This document shows, piece after piece, positions 1 through 9,257 of a DNA stretch of 64,000 nt. This stretch comes from Pantoea sp. At-9b. GTDB taxonomy: Bacteria; Pseudomonadota; Gammaproteobacteria; Enterobacterales; Enterobacteriaceae. A program made the position numbers and the translations under genes. A model generated the notes under the pieces. It was not told the origin of the DNA and made no database searches. It was given only the letters and a program-made list of their open reading frames with translations. The stretch's first letter is position 1; every line of letters begins with the position of its first letter. The stretch covers positions 434,001-498,000 of the forward strand of contig NC_014837.1 in assembly GCF_000175935.2 (NCBI RefSeq), written 5' to 3'.

Positions 1-1369
1 CCAGCTTACCGGTGGTGGCGTTCAGCGCCAGTACGCTGCTCGCATAGCGCTCCTGTTCTGGTGTGCGGTTACCGCCCCAGATATCCGGGGTAGACACGCC
101 CATTGGCAGGTAAACGATATCCAGTTTCGGATCGTATACCGCCGGTGCCCAGGAGTTCGGCGAGTTCATGGTGAAGGTGTGTTCATCATCAGGAATCGCG
201 TTCGGATCTTTCGCGCCCGGATCGAAGACCCACAGCAGTTTACCGGTGTTAACGTCAAAGCCACGGATGGCACCAGACGGCTCACGGGTGGAGTAGTTAT
301 CAGTCACCGCACCGGCAATGATAATGGTGGTATCGGTGATGATTGGCGGTGAGGTCGGCTCATACTGGCCCGGGGTCAGCACCGGCTGTTTGTGTTGCAG
401 ATCCAGCTCGCCGTTGTTGCCGAAAGAGGCACAACGCTCACCGGTTTCCGCATCCAGCGCGAACAGACGACCGTCGTTTACCGGCAGGTAAATACGGCGT
501 GAGCACAGCGCAGGCTGGGTATTTGACGCATCCGCTGCGGCCGGCACCTCGTGGTAAGAAACGCCACGGCAGGTTACGTGCTGGAAGGTCGGGTTCGGCT
601 TCAGACCTGGATCAAATTTCCACTTCTGCTTACCGGTTTTTGCATCCAGTGCGAACAGGATCTGGTGCGGTGAGCACAGATACAGGGTGTCGCGGATTTT
701 AATCGGGGTCACTTCATCAGTGATTTCACCCGGATCGTTTGGCGTCTTCAGGTCACCCGTCTGGAACTGCCAGGCAACTTGCAGATTTTTCACGTTATCT
801 GCATTGATCTGCTTCAGCGGTGAGAAGCGGGTGCCTTGCTGGTCACGCGCATAAGCAGGCCAGTCGCCATCGGCGATGTTGCTCAGTGGTTGTGCCTGCG
901 GTGCATTTGCTTCCGTCGCCGGCAGGGTGCCATTCAGCTCCTGCGGATCATGGAAAACTGCCCACGCCAGCACCAGCGCACTGGCTACCAGGGCGATGCC
1001 CATGATGCCCAGTGCACCTTTTCCGGCGTGGTTGAGTTTGCGATACACAAACGGCAACACCAGCCAGATGCCAAAAATCACCAGTACGTCGGTACGCGGT
1101 GCCAGCGCCCAGAAGTCGAAACCGACTTCCCATACGCCCCACACCAACGTAGCCAGCAGCAGCAGGGCATACAATACCAATGCTGAACCGCTACGACGCC
1201 ACAGCAGAATAGCGGTGATTAACATAACCACACCGCCAATTACGTAGTACCAGGAACCTCCAATGGCGGCTAACCACGCGCCGCCAATCAGCATAAACGC
1301 CCCTGTCAGCAGTGCGAACAGCACTGTCAGGAAACGAATTACGCCAAAAGATGAGGAATTTTTCCCCAT
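1..1369 (-). CDS. gcd: PQQ-dependent membrane glucose dehydrogenase, N-terminal part (truncated by window edge)
   Basis: Oxidises glucose to gluconolactone in the periplasm and passes electrons to ubiquinone. The first 456 residues are visible; the C-terminal part lies left of the window. Hydrophobic segments within residues about 11-140 form the membrane anchor. The PQQ propeller follows, with the conserved CRGVSYHE segment near residue 267-274 and FDPGAKDPNAIP, SPNSWAPAVYD and DIWGGNRTPEQERYASS further on, all as I recall from E. coli Gcd. Start chosen at the ATG ending at 1369 because AGAGG precedes it by about 8 nt. An in-frame ATG at 1393 has no such site. The apoenzyme needs PQQ; no PQQ synthesis genes are in view. 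Confidence 0.95.
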   Translation of the reverse strand, partial: MGKNSSSFGVIRFLTVLFALLTGAFMLIGGAWLAAIGGSWYYVIGGVVMLITAILLWRRSGSALVLYALLLLATLVWGVWEVGFDFWALAPRTDVLVIFGIWLVLPFVYRKLNHAGKGALGIMGIALVASALVLAWAVFHDPQELNGTLPATEANAPQAQPLSNIADGDWPAYARDQQGTRFSPLKQINADNVKNLQVAWQFQTGDLKTPNDPGEITDEVTPIKIRDTLYLCSPHQILFALDAKTGKQKWKFDPGLKPNPTFQHVTCRGVSYHEVPAAADASNTQPALCSRRIYLPVNDGRLFALDAETGERCASFGNNGELDLQHKQPVLTPGQYEPTSPPIITDTTIIIAGAVTDNYSTREPSGAIRGFDVNTGKLLWVFDPGAKDPNAIPDDEHTFTMNSPNSWAPAVYDPKLDIVYLPMGVSTPDIWGGNRTPEQERYASSVLALNATTGKL

Positions 1370-1601
1370 AATGTTGACCTCTTTTTTCGCCATAAGACTA
1401 AAGGAAACAACGCGTTGCGCCGTATCCCGATATAAGGTACGAGGTGATGTAAATGTTCTCTCCGAAACGCTTCCGTGACGCCTGGTGATCCCTTTGCGTT
1501 AAATTTTATCTTAAAAACGTTAACAGGTTTGATCTTTTTAGCGCTTTGGACTTCAGAAGGGGGAATGACACAACATTTTATAAGTACATTACCGGTAACA
1601 T

Positions 1602-1624
1602 GCCCGAATTAATCGGGCTGTTTT
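1602..1624 (+). terminator. Short hairpin followed by T-rich stretch
   Basis: GCCCGA (1602-1607) and TCGGGC (1613-1618) pair around a 5-nt loop and are followed by TGTTTT. It has terminator form on the + strand, yet the genes on both sides are on the minus strand, so its purpose is unclear. Confidence 0.35.
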
Positions 1625-1652
1625 GGTCGAGTGCGCTATTTTGTGTAACCGT

Positions 1653-2252
1653 TTACACTTCAAGTAAATCGCTGCTGGTACGTTGTTCCTGCCAGCCACT
1701 GATATGTAATCGAGCATAGCACTCATCTGTCAGTGTTAAAGCCGGGGTGCGTAATATCACCTCCACTTCTCTTTCACGGAAGGTAGAGAGCAGGAATGGA
1801 AAGCTGAACTTGAGATAATTTTCATTAAAAAAATCATTGGTGAGAACAATGCCACTGAGCGGGAATGTCTCAATATTTCGCCACTGTGTGCCTGGTGGGG
1901 CCAGGTCATACAACCAGAAGTGAAAATCCGCAGCCAGTGAGGTTAATGCCGGACCAGCCTGATGTAATGCAGCATAGTTGATTGCCAGACGGACATTGTC
2001 AGATCGCAGACAGGAATAATTATCCGGTGCCTGTAAAAAGTCCGTAAGCCTATTTCCCTGTAAAGGGGTAATTATTAACGCTGTTTCATCAAAAAACTGG
2101 TTATGCAAGGAAACTATGTTGCGATCGTTAAGTAAGGTATGGCCATTCCGCCCGCAATTTATAAAGGGTGATGAATAGCAAACGCCCGTTATCCGGCCAT
2201 CGAAGCGACGGATGCGCTCGGTAACATAAGGGTTATATGAACTGTTTTCCAT
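1653..2252 (-). CDS. Hypothetical protein, 199 aa, AT-rich
   Basis: I do not recognise this protein. It is a soluble-looking 199-residue chain with no signal peptide, no membrane segment and no nucleotide-binding motif, fairly rich in aromatic residues and Asn. The ATG at 2252 is preceded by GAGATAA, a reasonable ribosome binding site. Codon use is visibly more AT-rich than the neighbours, and the gene sits next to about 420 bp of very AT-rich non-coding DNA. That pattern is common for horizontally acquired, H-NS-bound genes. It stands alone, with no operon partner. The length of the open frame and the good start support a real gene, but no function can be offered. Confidence 0.65.
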   Translation of the reverse strand: MENSSYNPYVTERIRRFDGRITGVCYSSPFINCGRNGHTLLNDRNIVSLHNQFFDETALIITPLQGNRLTDFLQAPDNYSCLRSDNVRLAINYAALHQAGPALTSLAADFHFWLYDLAPPGTQWRNIETFPLSGIVLTNDFFNENYLKFSFPFLLSTFREREVEVILRTPALTLTDECYARLHISGWQEQRTSSDLLEV

Positions 2253-2673
2253 TTATCTCTATAAATATATTAATTAACTGGAAGGGTTTATTTATAATAA
2301 AAATGGTGCGACTGCTGCTGTCATCCGTTTTCTAATATAAAACGTTTCCTTCGGGAAAATCATCTTTTTTATCTGTCTCTGATAAACCGATATTAGGTAT
2401 TAATAATGCATTAATTCATGCCTTTATTGTCGCTTTTTGGAAATTTGTTCTATTTCCTCAACAAAAAATAAGCCTGCTAATATTCAGGCCCCAATGCTTA
2501 GATTTTTTCTATATAACCAACTGTTTTTAAAGAGCACGCCTTGCCGTTGCCTGTTCCGACAAAATCCCGCACTCTGTCGCCTGAAAAAAAAGATAAGGAA
2601 AACCTGACCGGGGTTTTTCATAAGGGTTGGTGCCACGACGCCGACCGGAACCACAATTCAGGATGGGATATAT
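2253..2673. other. AT-rich intergenic region
   Basis: About 420 bp between a minus-strand gene start and a plus-strand gene start. It must hold both promoters, but the sequence is so AT-rich that many -10-like hexamers occur and none can be singled out. A weak hairpin (GCCTG/CAGGC) lies near 2472-2490. No credible small gene was found. Confidence 0.5.
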
Positions 2674-3945
2674 ATGGCTTCACTGACACCGGCAGCGGAT
2701 GGTTCGCTGCTGCAACACAGGTCGTTTGTCGCCTTCTGGCTGGCACGTACCTGTTCATCTTTTGGTTTCCAGATGTTTTCCGTTGCTGTCAGCTGGCAGA
2801 TCTACTCGCTGACCAACAGCGCGATGGCGTTGGGGATGATCGGCCTGATGCAGTTTCTGCCATCGGTATTGCTGGCGTTACCTGCCGGGCATCTGGCAGA
2901 TCAGTTTGATCGGCGGCGTATCGTGCTGCTGGGGCAGCTGGTCGAGTGGGGATCGCTGTTGGCATTAGTGGCGCTGACGTTATTCAACTGGGCAGATAAA
3001 ACCGCGATCTGGAGCCTGGTATTTCTGATTGCCGTCGCGAAGGCGTTGGAGTGGCCAGCTTTATCCTCAATGCTCCCTGCGCTGGTGCCGCCACAGATTT
3101 TGGCACGCGCCACAGCGGCTAACGCGGTCGGCGGCCAGGCGGCGGTGATCATCGGGCCTACACTCGGTGGCTTGCTGTATGTGGCCGGACCGGATGTGGT
3201 GTACGGCGTCTCCGCATTGTTCTATCTGTTCTCGCTGCTGCTGGTAAGCCGTATCCGCTATGAACGTCCGCCGCAGACGCGCCTGCCGATGAACCTCACC
3301 AACCTGTTTGCCGGTGTGCATTTCATCCGTGAGCGCAAGGATGTGTTGGGGGTGATTTCACTCGATCTGTTTGCGGTGTTGCTGGGTGGCGCAACGGCAT
3401 TGTTGCCGATCTTCGCCAAAGATATTCTGCACACCGGTCCCTGGGGACTGGGGATGTTACGTGGTGCGCCGTCAGTCGGGGCGCTGGTGGTTGGCATATG
3501 GCTGAGTCGCCACAAGCTGGAAAAACACGTCGGGATGATTATGTTTGGTGCCGTGGCCGGTTTTGGCGTGGCGACGCTGATCTTCGCACTCTCCAGCCAA
3601 CTGTGGCTGTCGCTGCTGGCGCTGGCGGCGCTGGGGGCATTTGATATGGTCAGCATGGTGATTCGCGGTGCGCTGGTGCAGCTGGATACCCCGGATGATA
3701 TGCGTGGTCGCGTCAACGCGGTGAACGCCATCTTTATTAATACCTCCAACCAACTGGGCGAGTTTGAATCCGGCATGCTGGCGGCCTGGCTCGGTGCGGT
3801 GCCTGCGGCGGCGTTGGGCGGTATTGGTACGTTGGTGGTGGTGGCTATCTGGATGACTATTTTCCCACATCTGCGCAAACGTCAGCGGTTGGAGAACGAA
3901 GCGGTGGTGCCACAGGCAACAAAAACCGGCCAACAGGCCGGTTAA
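2674..3945 (+). CDS. MFS transporter, EntS/DHA3-like exporter
   Basis: A 423-residue, twelve-helix major facilitator protein, probably an inner-membrane proton-driven exporter. The loop between helices 2 and 3 carries the MFS motif A form GHLADQFDRRR (residues about 72-82). The second half carries RGRVNAVNAIFINTSNQLGEF, typical of the DHA3 group that includes the enterobactin exporter EntS. ATG at 2674 follows GGATGGGA. No siderophore genes lie nearby, so the substrate is open; drug or metabolite efflux is equally possible. The stop codon lies inside an inverted repeat that works as a terminator for the opposing gene. Confidence 0.85.
   Translation: MASLTPAADGSLLQHRSFVAFWLARTCSSFGFQMFSVAVSWQIYSLTNSAMALGMIGLMQFLPSVLLALPAGHLADQFDRRRIVLLGQLVEWGSLLALVALTLFNWADKTAIWSLVFLIAVAKALEWPALSSMLPALVPPQILARATAANAVGGQAAVIIGPTLGGLLYVAGPDVVYGVSALFYLFSLLLVSRIRYERPPQTRLPMNLTNLFAGVHFIRERKDVLGVISLDLFAVLLGGATALLPIFAKDILHTGPWGLGMLRGAPSVGALVVGIWLSRHKLEKHVGMIMFGAVAGFGVATLIFALSSQLWLSLLALAALGAFDMVSMVIRGALVQLDTPDDMRGRVNAVNAIFINTSNQLGEFESGMLAAWLGAVPAAALGGIGTLVVVAIWMTIFPHLRKRQRLENEAVVPQATKTGQQAG
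3916..3945 (-). terminator. Rho-independent terminator of the minus-strand oxidoreductase, embedded in the end of the MFS gene
   Basis: AACCGGCC (3924-3931) pairs perfectly with GGCCGGTT (3936-3943) around an AACA loop. Read on the minus strand it is followed by a T5 run. It would stop transcripts from the gene at 4015-5175 and overlaps the last codons of the plus-strand MFS gene. Confidence 0.75.
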
Positions 3946-3976
3946 GGGTAGTGCCAGTCCGAACTGCCATGACAAA

Positions 3977-4006
3977 GCTCGCGATCAGGGGGCTGCGATC
4001 GCGAGC
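3977..4006. repeat. 10-bp perfect inverted repeat between convergent genes
   Basis: GCTCGCGATC (3977-3986) and GATCGCGAGC (3997-4006) are exact complements with a 10-nt loop. No T run follows in either direction. It may be an RNA 3'-end stabiliser or a repeat remnant. Confidence 0.6.
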
Positions 4007-4014
4007 AGTGGCCG

Positions 4015-5175
4015 TCAGACGGCCGCTGTTTTCCCCAGGCTGGCGTCAAATTGTTTCCAGCTTTCTGTCATATCCACCACGGTTTTCGATTTTCGCGCTT
4101 CGTCGATTTTGATCGCGGTGAGTCCCGCTTCCAGCGCGTCCACCACCGTGACCTTCAGCGGCGTTCCTTGTTTAATGTGCTTCACAATTTCTTCGGCCAT
4201 CAGCGCATCCGCGCCGTAGTGACCATCGTAAGCGTTGCCGCTGTACACAGTGTCGACTTCACGCTCGCCGGTACGGGCGTTGTGCACGCGGAAGTAGTTA
4301 CGTACAAAGTCGCCTTCCGCCATGCCGTCGGTGCCCATGACGCAGAAACGACGGAACTCATCCGGCACGTTAAGGTTGGCGTGAAAAGCGAGGGTGGCAC
4401 CACCCGCGTATTCAATTAGCGCTGTCTGGTAGTCAACGATATCGGCGTCGCTATCGAACACCGCGTCGGTGCTTGACCAGCCACTCGGCTTGACGTGATA
4501 CAGTTCGGCATCTGCGGTAACCGCACCCTGCGGGGCATGTTGCGGGGTAAAGGATTTACGACCGCCAAAGCTGGCGACGCGCACCGGACGCTCTCCCATC
4601 AATCCCTGGTACAGATCGATATCGTGGCAGCATTTTTCCAGAATGTAGGGACCGGCGTATTTCTCCAGGCGACGCCAGTCGCGCTGGAAGAAGGCACCGT
4701 GGTACGGCTTGATATGTTCGGTCGCTTCGATGGAGGTGATTTCACCAAGGCGGTTGTCATCACGCGCTGCCAGCAGGTCGTGGTATAACGGCGAGTAGCG
4801 CAGCACCAGACCGACCAGAATGCGCTCGTGACCGTACTGCTGCACCAGCTGTGCCATCGCCATGGTCTGCTCTTCGTTAATCACCACCGGCTTTTCGGTG
4901 AAGACGGTATAACCCGCAGCCAACCCCTGGCGAATATGCTCAAGGTGCATAAAGTTCGGCGAACCCACCAATAACAGATCAAAGCCGCCATGATTCAGCA
5001 GTGCGTCGATGCTGTCGAATGCCTTGCCGGGATCGATGCCGAAGGTGTGAAGATTAGGTAAACCCGCCGGAGCCGGATCGACATAACCCACGACGGAGAA
5101 CTCTGTATCGGCTTTGCTGAACTCTTTCACCACATGGGAAAGACGAAAGCCAAGACCAATAATGCCCACTTTCAT
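4015..5175 (-). CDS. Gfo/Idh/MocA family oxidoreductase
   Basis: NAD(P)-dependent sugar or polyol dehydrogenase, 386 residues, cytoplasmic. Rossmann motif GIIGLG is at residues 4-9 and the family's EKP signature at 94-96 (TEKPVV). A conserved Cys-Cys-His-Asp-Ile-Asp stretch (about residues 181-186) holds the substrate-domain His/Asp pair. It is longer than the typical 340-residue members and ends in an extended tail. It stands alone on the minus strand, facing away from the BadF-kinase/ROK pair. The sugar involved is unknown; co-location suggests the same carbohydrate as the kinase and the CUT1 importer. Confidence 0.85.
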   Translation of the reverse strand: MKVGIIGLGFRLSHVVKEFSKADTEFSVVGYVDPAPAGLPNLHTFGIDPGKAFDSIDALLNHGGFDLLLVGSPNFMHLEHIRQGLAAGYTVFTEKPVVINEEQTMAMAQLVQQYGHERILVGLVLRYSPLYHDLLAARDDNRLGEITSIEATEHIKPYHGAFFQRDWRRLEKYAGPYILEKCCHDIDLYQGLMGERPVRVASFGGRKSFTPQHAPQGAVTADAELYHVKPSGWSSTDAVFDSDADIVDYQTALIEYAGGATLAFHANLNVPDEFRRFCVMGTDGMAEGDFVRNYFRVHNARTGEREVDTVYSGNAYDGHYGADALMAEEIVKHIKQGTPLKVTVVDALEAGLTAIKIDEARKSKTVVDMTESWKQFDASLGKTAAV

Positions 5176-5313
5176 GTTGTACCCCTGAAGCCCGTTGCCT
5201 GTTAGCCGCCCGACCCATCAGGCTGCTGATAATCTGACCGCTAACTTATTACGGCAGAAAAACTAATGTCAATGGATATCCTGGGGAAAGAAATGTGAAA
5301 TTTTATTAATTGT

Positions 5314-5327
5314 ATGATTTTAATCAT
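5314..5327. promoter_or_regulatory. 14-bp palindrome in the oxidoreductase/kinase divergent region
   Basis: ATGATTTTAATCAT is a perfect palindrome about 55 bp upstream of the predicted -35 of the kinase promoter. It is a candidate operator for the adjacent ROK regulator, by position only. Confidence 0.35.
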
Positions 5328-5380
5328 TTTTATTTGATGTTGTAGCTTCCATATTTATTTGTTATTGCGATTTAAGTTTT

Positions 5381-5408
5381 TTTACCCTATCTTTCGCACA
5401 TCTATAAA
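5381..5408 (+). promoter_or_regulatory. Predicted sigma-70 promoter of the kinase-ROK operon
   Basis: TTTACC (5381-5386) and TATAAA (5403-5408) are 16 bp apart, giving a start near 5415 and a short leader before the GTG at 5445. Confidence 0.5.
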
Positions 5409-5444
5409 GAGTCATTCCGTGCGGGGCAGGGCAGGAGGAAGCGC

Positions 5445-6323
5445 GTGCAGTCACTGATGCTGGGTATTGATGGTGGTGGTACGCACTGTCGTGGACGTCT
5501 CACCGACGCTCAGGGGCAGTTGCTGGCGGAAGCGCGCGGTGGACCCGCCAATGTCTGGTCACAGTTTGAAGCGGCGATTGACGCTATCGATCAGGTGATT
5601 GACGATCTCTTCACTCAGGCTGGTTTACCGGCGACGGCGCGGGCGCATACGGTGCTGGTGGCGGGGCTGGCCGGGGCGAACGTGGCTTCCGTGAAGACGA
5701 GGCTTGAGAGCTGGCAACCGGTTTGTCAGGCACGTTATGTTTTCACTGATGTCGAAATCGCGTGTGCCGGTGCGCATAATGGCGCGCCAGGTGCGGTATT
5801 CATTACCGGCACCGGCAGTCAGGGTGCGGCATGGGACGGTACGCAGTTTACGCTGCTCGGCGGTTGGGGTTTTGCGCTGTCGGATGCCGGATCGGGTGCG
5901 GTGTTGGGTCAGCGCGCGCTGCGGCTGGCGTTGCTGGCGCACGAGGGTATTGTACCGACTTCAGCGCTGACACAACGTATCATGGCGCATTACCATGATA
6001 GCCCCGAACAGATGTTAATCTGGTCACGTCAGGCGACACCTGCCAATTGGGGCCGGGTGGTACCAGACGTTTTCGCTGCCGCGCAGGCGGGTGATGTGCA
6101 CGGCATGGCGCTGATTCAGCAAACCGCAGCGGATATTGCGCAGATGGTGCAGCCGCTGCTGGCGCGTAGCCACGGGAATCTGGCGCTTATGGGCGGTTTA
6201 GCCACACCGATTCAGCCCTGGCTCCCGACGGAAATCGCCGCATTGCTGGTGCCGCCGCACGGCGACGCGCTAAGTGGCGCGATCCGGCTCGCCAGCCAGT
6301 TCAGCCTGAGCCAACCCGCGTAA
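5445..6323 (+). CDS. BadF/BadG/BcrA/BcrD-type ATPase, N-acetylglucosamine kinase-like
   Basis: Sugar kinase of the actin/hexokinase-like ATPase fold, 292 residues, near the usual 290-320 for bacterial GlcNAc-kinase-like members. The phosphate-binding loop GIDGGGTHCRG is at residues 7-17, the second nucleotide segment FITGTGSQGAAW lies near 124-135, and an adenosine-type motif LMGGLATPI sits near the C terminus. GTG at 5445 is chosen as start: AGGAGG sits 6 nt upstream, whereas the ATG at 5457 is too far from it. It is followed after 28 bp by a ROK regulator, likely in one operon. It probably phosphorylates a sugar released after uptake by the CUT1 importer further right. Confidence 0.8.
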   Translation: MQSLMLGIDGGGTHCRGRLTDAQGQLLAEARGGPANVWSQFEAAIDAIDQVIDDLFTQAGLPATARAHTVLVAGLAGANVASVKTRLESWQPVCQARYVFTDVEIACAGAHNGAPGAVFITGTGSQGAAWDGTQFTLLGGWGFALSDAGSGAVLGQRALRLALLAHEGIVPTSALTQRIMAHYHDSPEQMLIWSRQATPANWGRVVPDVFAAAQAGDVHGMALIQQTAADIAQMVQPLLARSHGNLALMGGLATPIQPWLPTEIAALLVPPHGDALSGAIRLASQFSLSQPA

Positions 6324-6351
6324 CCTATTCATTCTGCTGATAAAGAGAACC

Positions 6352-7473
6352 ATGATCGCTCCGAACGTAACCGCCCGTATTCTGCGGCTGATTGTCGAAA
6401 ATGCGCCGATCAGCCAGTCCGATCTCAAAGTGCGCAGTGGCCTGAGCATGTCAACGGTCTCGCAGGCGACCAATCGCCTGTTGACGGGCGGCATTGTGCA
6501 GGAGCTGGGGCTGCGTCGTGTCTCGATGGGACGTCCGAAAACCCTGCTCGGCCTTAACCCGGATCACGCCAGCGTGGTGGGTATCCAGCTCAATGCTGAA
6601 CGCAATCTGATCGTGCTGACGGATCTGGGCGGTAATATTATTGGCGAGCAGCAGATGCCTTCCGGCGCGATGACGCCCAAGCAGTTGGGTGATGCGCTGG
6701 CGAAATTTCTGCGCGGTGTTGAGGGCAAAAAAGTGGGCGCGATTGGCCTCGCGCTCTCTGGCCTGGTGGACGCCAGTAACGGTTACTGTGTGCGTTCCCG
6801 CGTGCTGGACTGGGACAACGTGCCGATTGCCCGGCTGCTGGAGGAACGTTTCTCGCTGCCGGTATTTATTGAAAACGACGCCAACGCATTAGCCATGGCG
6901 GCGTTGGTATTTGGTCAGCTCGGCCATGCGCAATCGGCGATTATCGCCACCTTTGGTAAAGGGATTGGCGCAGGGATTTTGCTCGATCGTCAGCTGTATC
7001 GTGGCCGTCATGGCAAAGCGGGGGAGATTGGTAATGCCCTGCTGGGCGATGGTTCCGAACGTCTGCTGGAGGATGTCGCCTCATCGCAGGCGATTCTGCA
7101 ACGGGTAGCAGCCTCGTTGCAAGATGAGGTACCACAGGCGCTGCGTGACCTGGATATGCGCCCGACGCCGGAGGTGTTAAGTGTGCTGGCGGAAGCCGGG
7201 CATCAGTTGGGCATGTCGCTGGCGAACCTGTCGATTGCCTACGATCCGGATGTCGTCTATCTGGCGATGGAGCCGCAGATGGCATCGCGTATCCTGCTGG
7301 ATCATATTACCCAGAGTTTCCAGAACTACCGTTTGAAATTGACGCCGCATATGACGCCGTTGCAGTTCCTGACGGAATCTAATCGGATGTGGGCGCAGGG
7401 CGCGGCGGGTTTTGCGGTGAATAAGTTGCTGGATTTGTTGGCCGCCCAGGCGGATGAAGAGATCGCGTCTTAG
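6352..7473 (+). CDS. ROK family transcriptional regulator (NagC/Mlc/XylR-like)
   Basis: A 373-residue repressor with an N-terminal winged helix (residues about 8-60: ISQSDLKVRSGLSMSTVSQA) and a C-terminal ROK sugar-binding domain. ENDANALAMA and GKGIGAGILLD are the sugar/phosphate-binding signatures. The usual ROK zinc motif C-x-C-G-x2-G-C is absent after EIGNALLGDGSERLLE, which separates it from NagC and Mlc. It follows the kinase gene closely and probably controls that gene and the nearby importer in response to a sugar or sugar phosphate. Confidence 0.85.
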   Translation: MIAPNVTARILRLIVENAPISQSDLKVRSGLSMSTVSQATNRLLTGGIVQELGLRRVSMGRPKTLLGLNPDHASVVGIQLNAERNLIVLTDLGGNIIGEQQMPSGAMTPKQLGDALAKFLRGVEGKKVGAIGLALSGLVDASNGYCVRSRVLDWDNVPIARLLEERFSLPVFIENDANALAMAALVFGQLGHAQSAIIATFGKGIGAGILLDRQLYRGRHGKAGEIGNALLGDGSERLLEDVASSQAILQRVAASLQDEVPQALRDLDMRPTPEVLSVLAEAGHQLGMSLANLSIAYDPDVVYLAMEPQMASRILLDHITQSFQNYRLKLTPHMTPLQFLTESNRMWAQGAAGFAVNKLLDLLAAQADEEIAS

Positions 7474-7539
7474 GGTGGGGGCGTTAGCACTGAATGGGTT
7501 CCGTTCGCTCTGAGCGGGTTTCGTTCGCCACGGGCAGTG

Positions 7540-8095
7540 GCAGTTTCAGCTCACCGGTGCGGCGACCGAGCAAAGGGTGCCTGGCCGCACCCTTTGCAAT
7601 CCCGGGCCTCGCGCCAGCCTCCCTCGCCGCTGCGCGGTACCTTCGCTCCTTCACGCTGCCGACGGACCGGCGTCGATTCGCTCCTGCTCAACGCCGCCTT
7701 TCGCCGCATCCATGCGGCTCATCCTGGCAGCATTCACTCGCTCAGCGAGTCCGGATGGCGCCCCACCCCCTCGCTGCACGATCTGTGTTTTTCCGTCTCT
7801 TTCTTTTTGCTTTCCGTTTTTTATTTTTTGTGTTTTCTGCGGTCTTTCAGGCGGTGGGGTGGGCGGCATCCGCAGCGCCGAGCGCAGAGGGAAGGCCAGG
7901 ACGAGCCGCATGGATGCGGCGAGAGAGCGGAATGAGCCATGGATGGCGAATCCGCGCGGTCCGTATGGCCTGAGTGATAAGCGAGGGGACAGCGCTATGC
8001 GCTGCGCGAGGACGCCGCAGGGCGCGGATTGCAAAGGTCCGCGCCCTCGGACCTTTGCCCGTCCGCCTGCACGGCGGTGCTGAAACTCCCTAATG
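7540..8095. repeat. Large imperfect palindromic non-coding element (about 555 bp)
   Basis: The 680 bp between the ROK gene and the ABC ATPase gene hold a GC-rich imperfect inverted repeat around a T-rich centre (7785-7845). The arms match at several levels. 7702-7727 and 7896-7921 are reverse complements at 25 of 26 positions. The outer ends carry related hairpins: CAAAGGGTGC/GCACCCTTTG at 7571-7596 and GCAAAGGTCCG/CGGACCTTTGC at 8031-8058. GTTTCAGC near 7545 recurs inverted near 8083. The core CCGCATCCATGCGG is itself palindromic. Several frames stay open across it only because of high GC. No transposase is present. It is probably a non-autonomous or structured intergenic element; its identity is unknown to me. 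Confidence 0.7.
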
Positions 8096-8153
8096 CCTGG
8101 CGGGCGGAACCTTCTCGGTGTCAGCCCGCTGCTGCTGGCGGGCGGCCCTACCT

Positions 8154-9245
8154 TTACCGCAACCGCATCCCCTGCTCATCAAACAACAAACAACTCCCCG
8201 CATCCAACTGGTAATGCATCGGTTCACCGATCTCATGATGAGTCGCGTGACGCTCCTCAATCACCAGCAGACGCTCCTGCCCGACATCCAGATAAAGATA
8301 ATTGGTATGCCCCAGCATCTCACTGAACGACAGCGGCGCACTAAAACTCAATGGCGCATCAGCAGCCGTGGCGAGCTGAAAATGCTCAGGCCGCACCCCC
8401 AGCGTCACTTTCTGCCCCTCGCGGCAGGTCGCCGCCAGCTTCAGGGTTAATGAATGAATCCCCAGCGATGGTACGCGCAACTGCACCTGGCCGGGCGCTA
8501 ACGCCGCCACTTCAGCCGGTAAGAAATTCATCTTCGGCGAGCCAATAAACCCGGCGACAAACAGATTATCCGGGTCGCGATACAACTCCAGCGGCGCGCC
8601 AACTTGCTCAATCTGCCCCTTGCGCAGCACCACGATACGGTCAGCCAGCGTCATCGCTTCCAGCTGATCGTGGGTGACGTAAATCATGGTATTACCGAGT
8701 GAGGCGTGCAGGCGGGCGATCTCAATACGCATCTGCAAACGCAATTCGGCATCAAGGTTCGACAGCGGTTCATCAAACAGAAAAATGCGCGGATGACGAA
8801 TAATGGCGCGGCCTATCGCTACGCGTTGCCGCTGCCCGCCGGATAAGGCTCGCGGCAGGCGATCGAGTAATTCAGTTAAGTGCAAACGCTCGGCAGTCTG
8901 GCGTATTGCCTGCTCAATCTCCGCTTTCGGGCGCTTCATCACCTCCAGCGGATAGGCGAGATTGCCGCGTACCGTCATATTCGGGTAGAGCGCATAGGAC
9001 TGAAACACCATCGCGATGCCACGCTCAGTGGCGGGCTGGTGCGTCATATCTGCCCCTTCAATCAGCAGCTTACCGTCGCTGATCTCCTCCAGCCCGGCAA
9101 TCATGCGTAACAGCGTCGATTTACCGCAGCCGGAAGGGCCAACAAACACCACAAACTCACCGCTGTTGATGGTGAGATCGATACCGTGAATCACGTTCAC
9201 GTTCTCATAGGATTTCTTAACGCTTTGTAGATGCAGGCTGGTCAT
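8154..9245 (-). CDS. CUT1 ABC transporter ATP-binding protein (UgpC/MalK/MsmK family)
   Basis: ATPase subunit for carbohydrate import, 363 residues. Walker [10 protein letters not shown] is at 36-44, Q-loop FQSYALYP near 81-88, signature [14 protein letters not shown] from 134, Walker B IFLFDE at 154-159. A C-terminal OB/TOBE regulatory domain from about 235 is typical of the MalK group. It lies 12 bp after the GNAT gene on the same strand. The matching binding protein and permeases are divergently encoded at 10386-13471, so together they make one full importer. Confidence 0.93.
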   Translation of the reverse strand: MTSLHLQSVKKSYENVNVIHGIDLTINSGEFVVFVGPSGCGKSTLLRMIAGLEEISDGKLLIEGADMTHQPATERGIAMVFQSYALYPNMTVRGNLAYPLEVMKRPKAEIEQAIRQTAERLHLTELLDRLPRALSGGQRQRVAIGRAIIRHPRIFLFDEPLSNLDAELRLQMRIEIARLHASLGNTMIYVTHDQLEAMTLADRIVVLRKGQIEQVGAPLELYRDPDNLFVAGFIGSPKMNFLPAEVAALAPGQVQLRVPSLGIHSLTLKLAATCREGQKVTLGVRPEHFQLATAADAPLSFSAPLSFSEMLGHTNYLYLDVGQERLLVIEERHATHHEIGEPMHYQLDAGSCLLFDEQGMRLR

Positions 9246-9257
9246 GCTGTGTCTCGC

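Noticed and set aside
343..1478. Frames on the plus strand across gcd
   Set aside because: Antisense shadows of the well-supported gcd gene; translations look random and Arg-rich.
7494..8214. Several overlapping 60-168 codon frames on both strands
   Set aside because: They lie inside the palindromic element, overlap each other, are rich in Arg/Pro/Ala/Ser as expected for GC-rich non-coding DNA, and lack ribosome binding sites.
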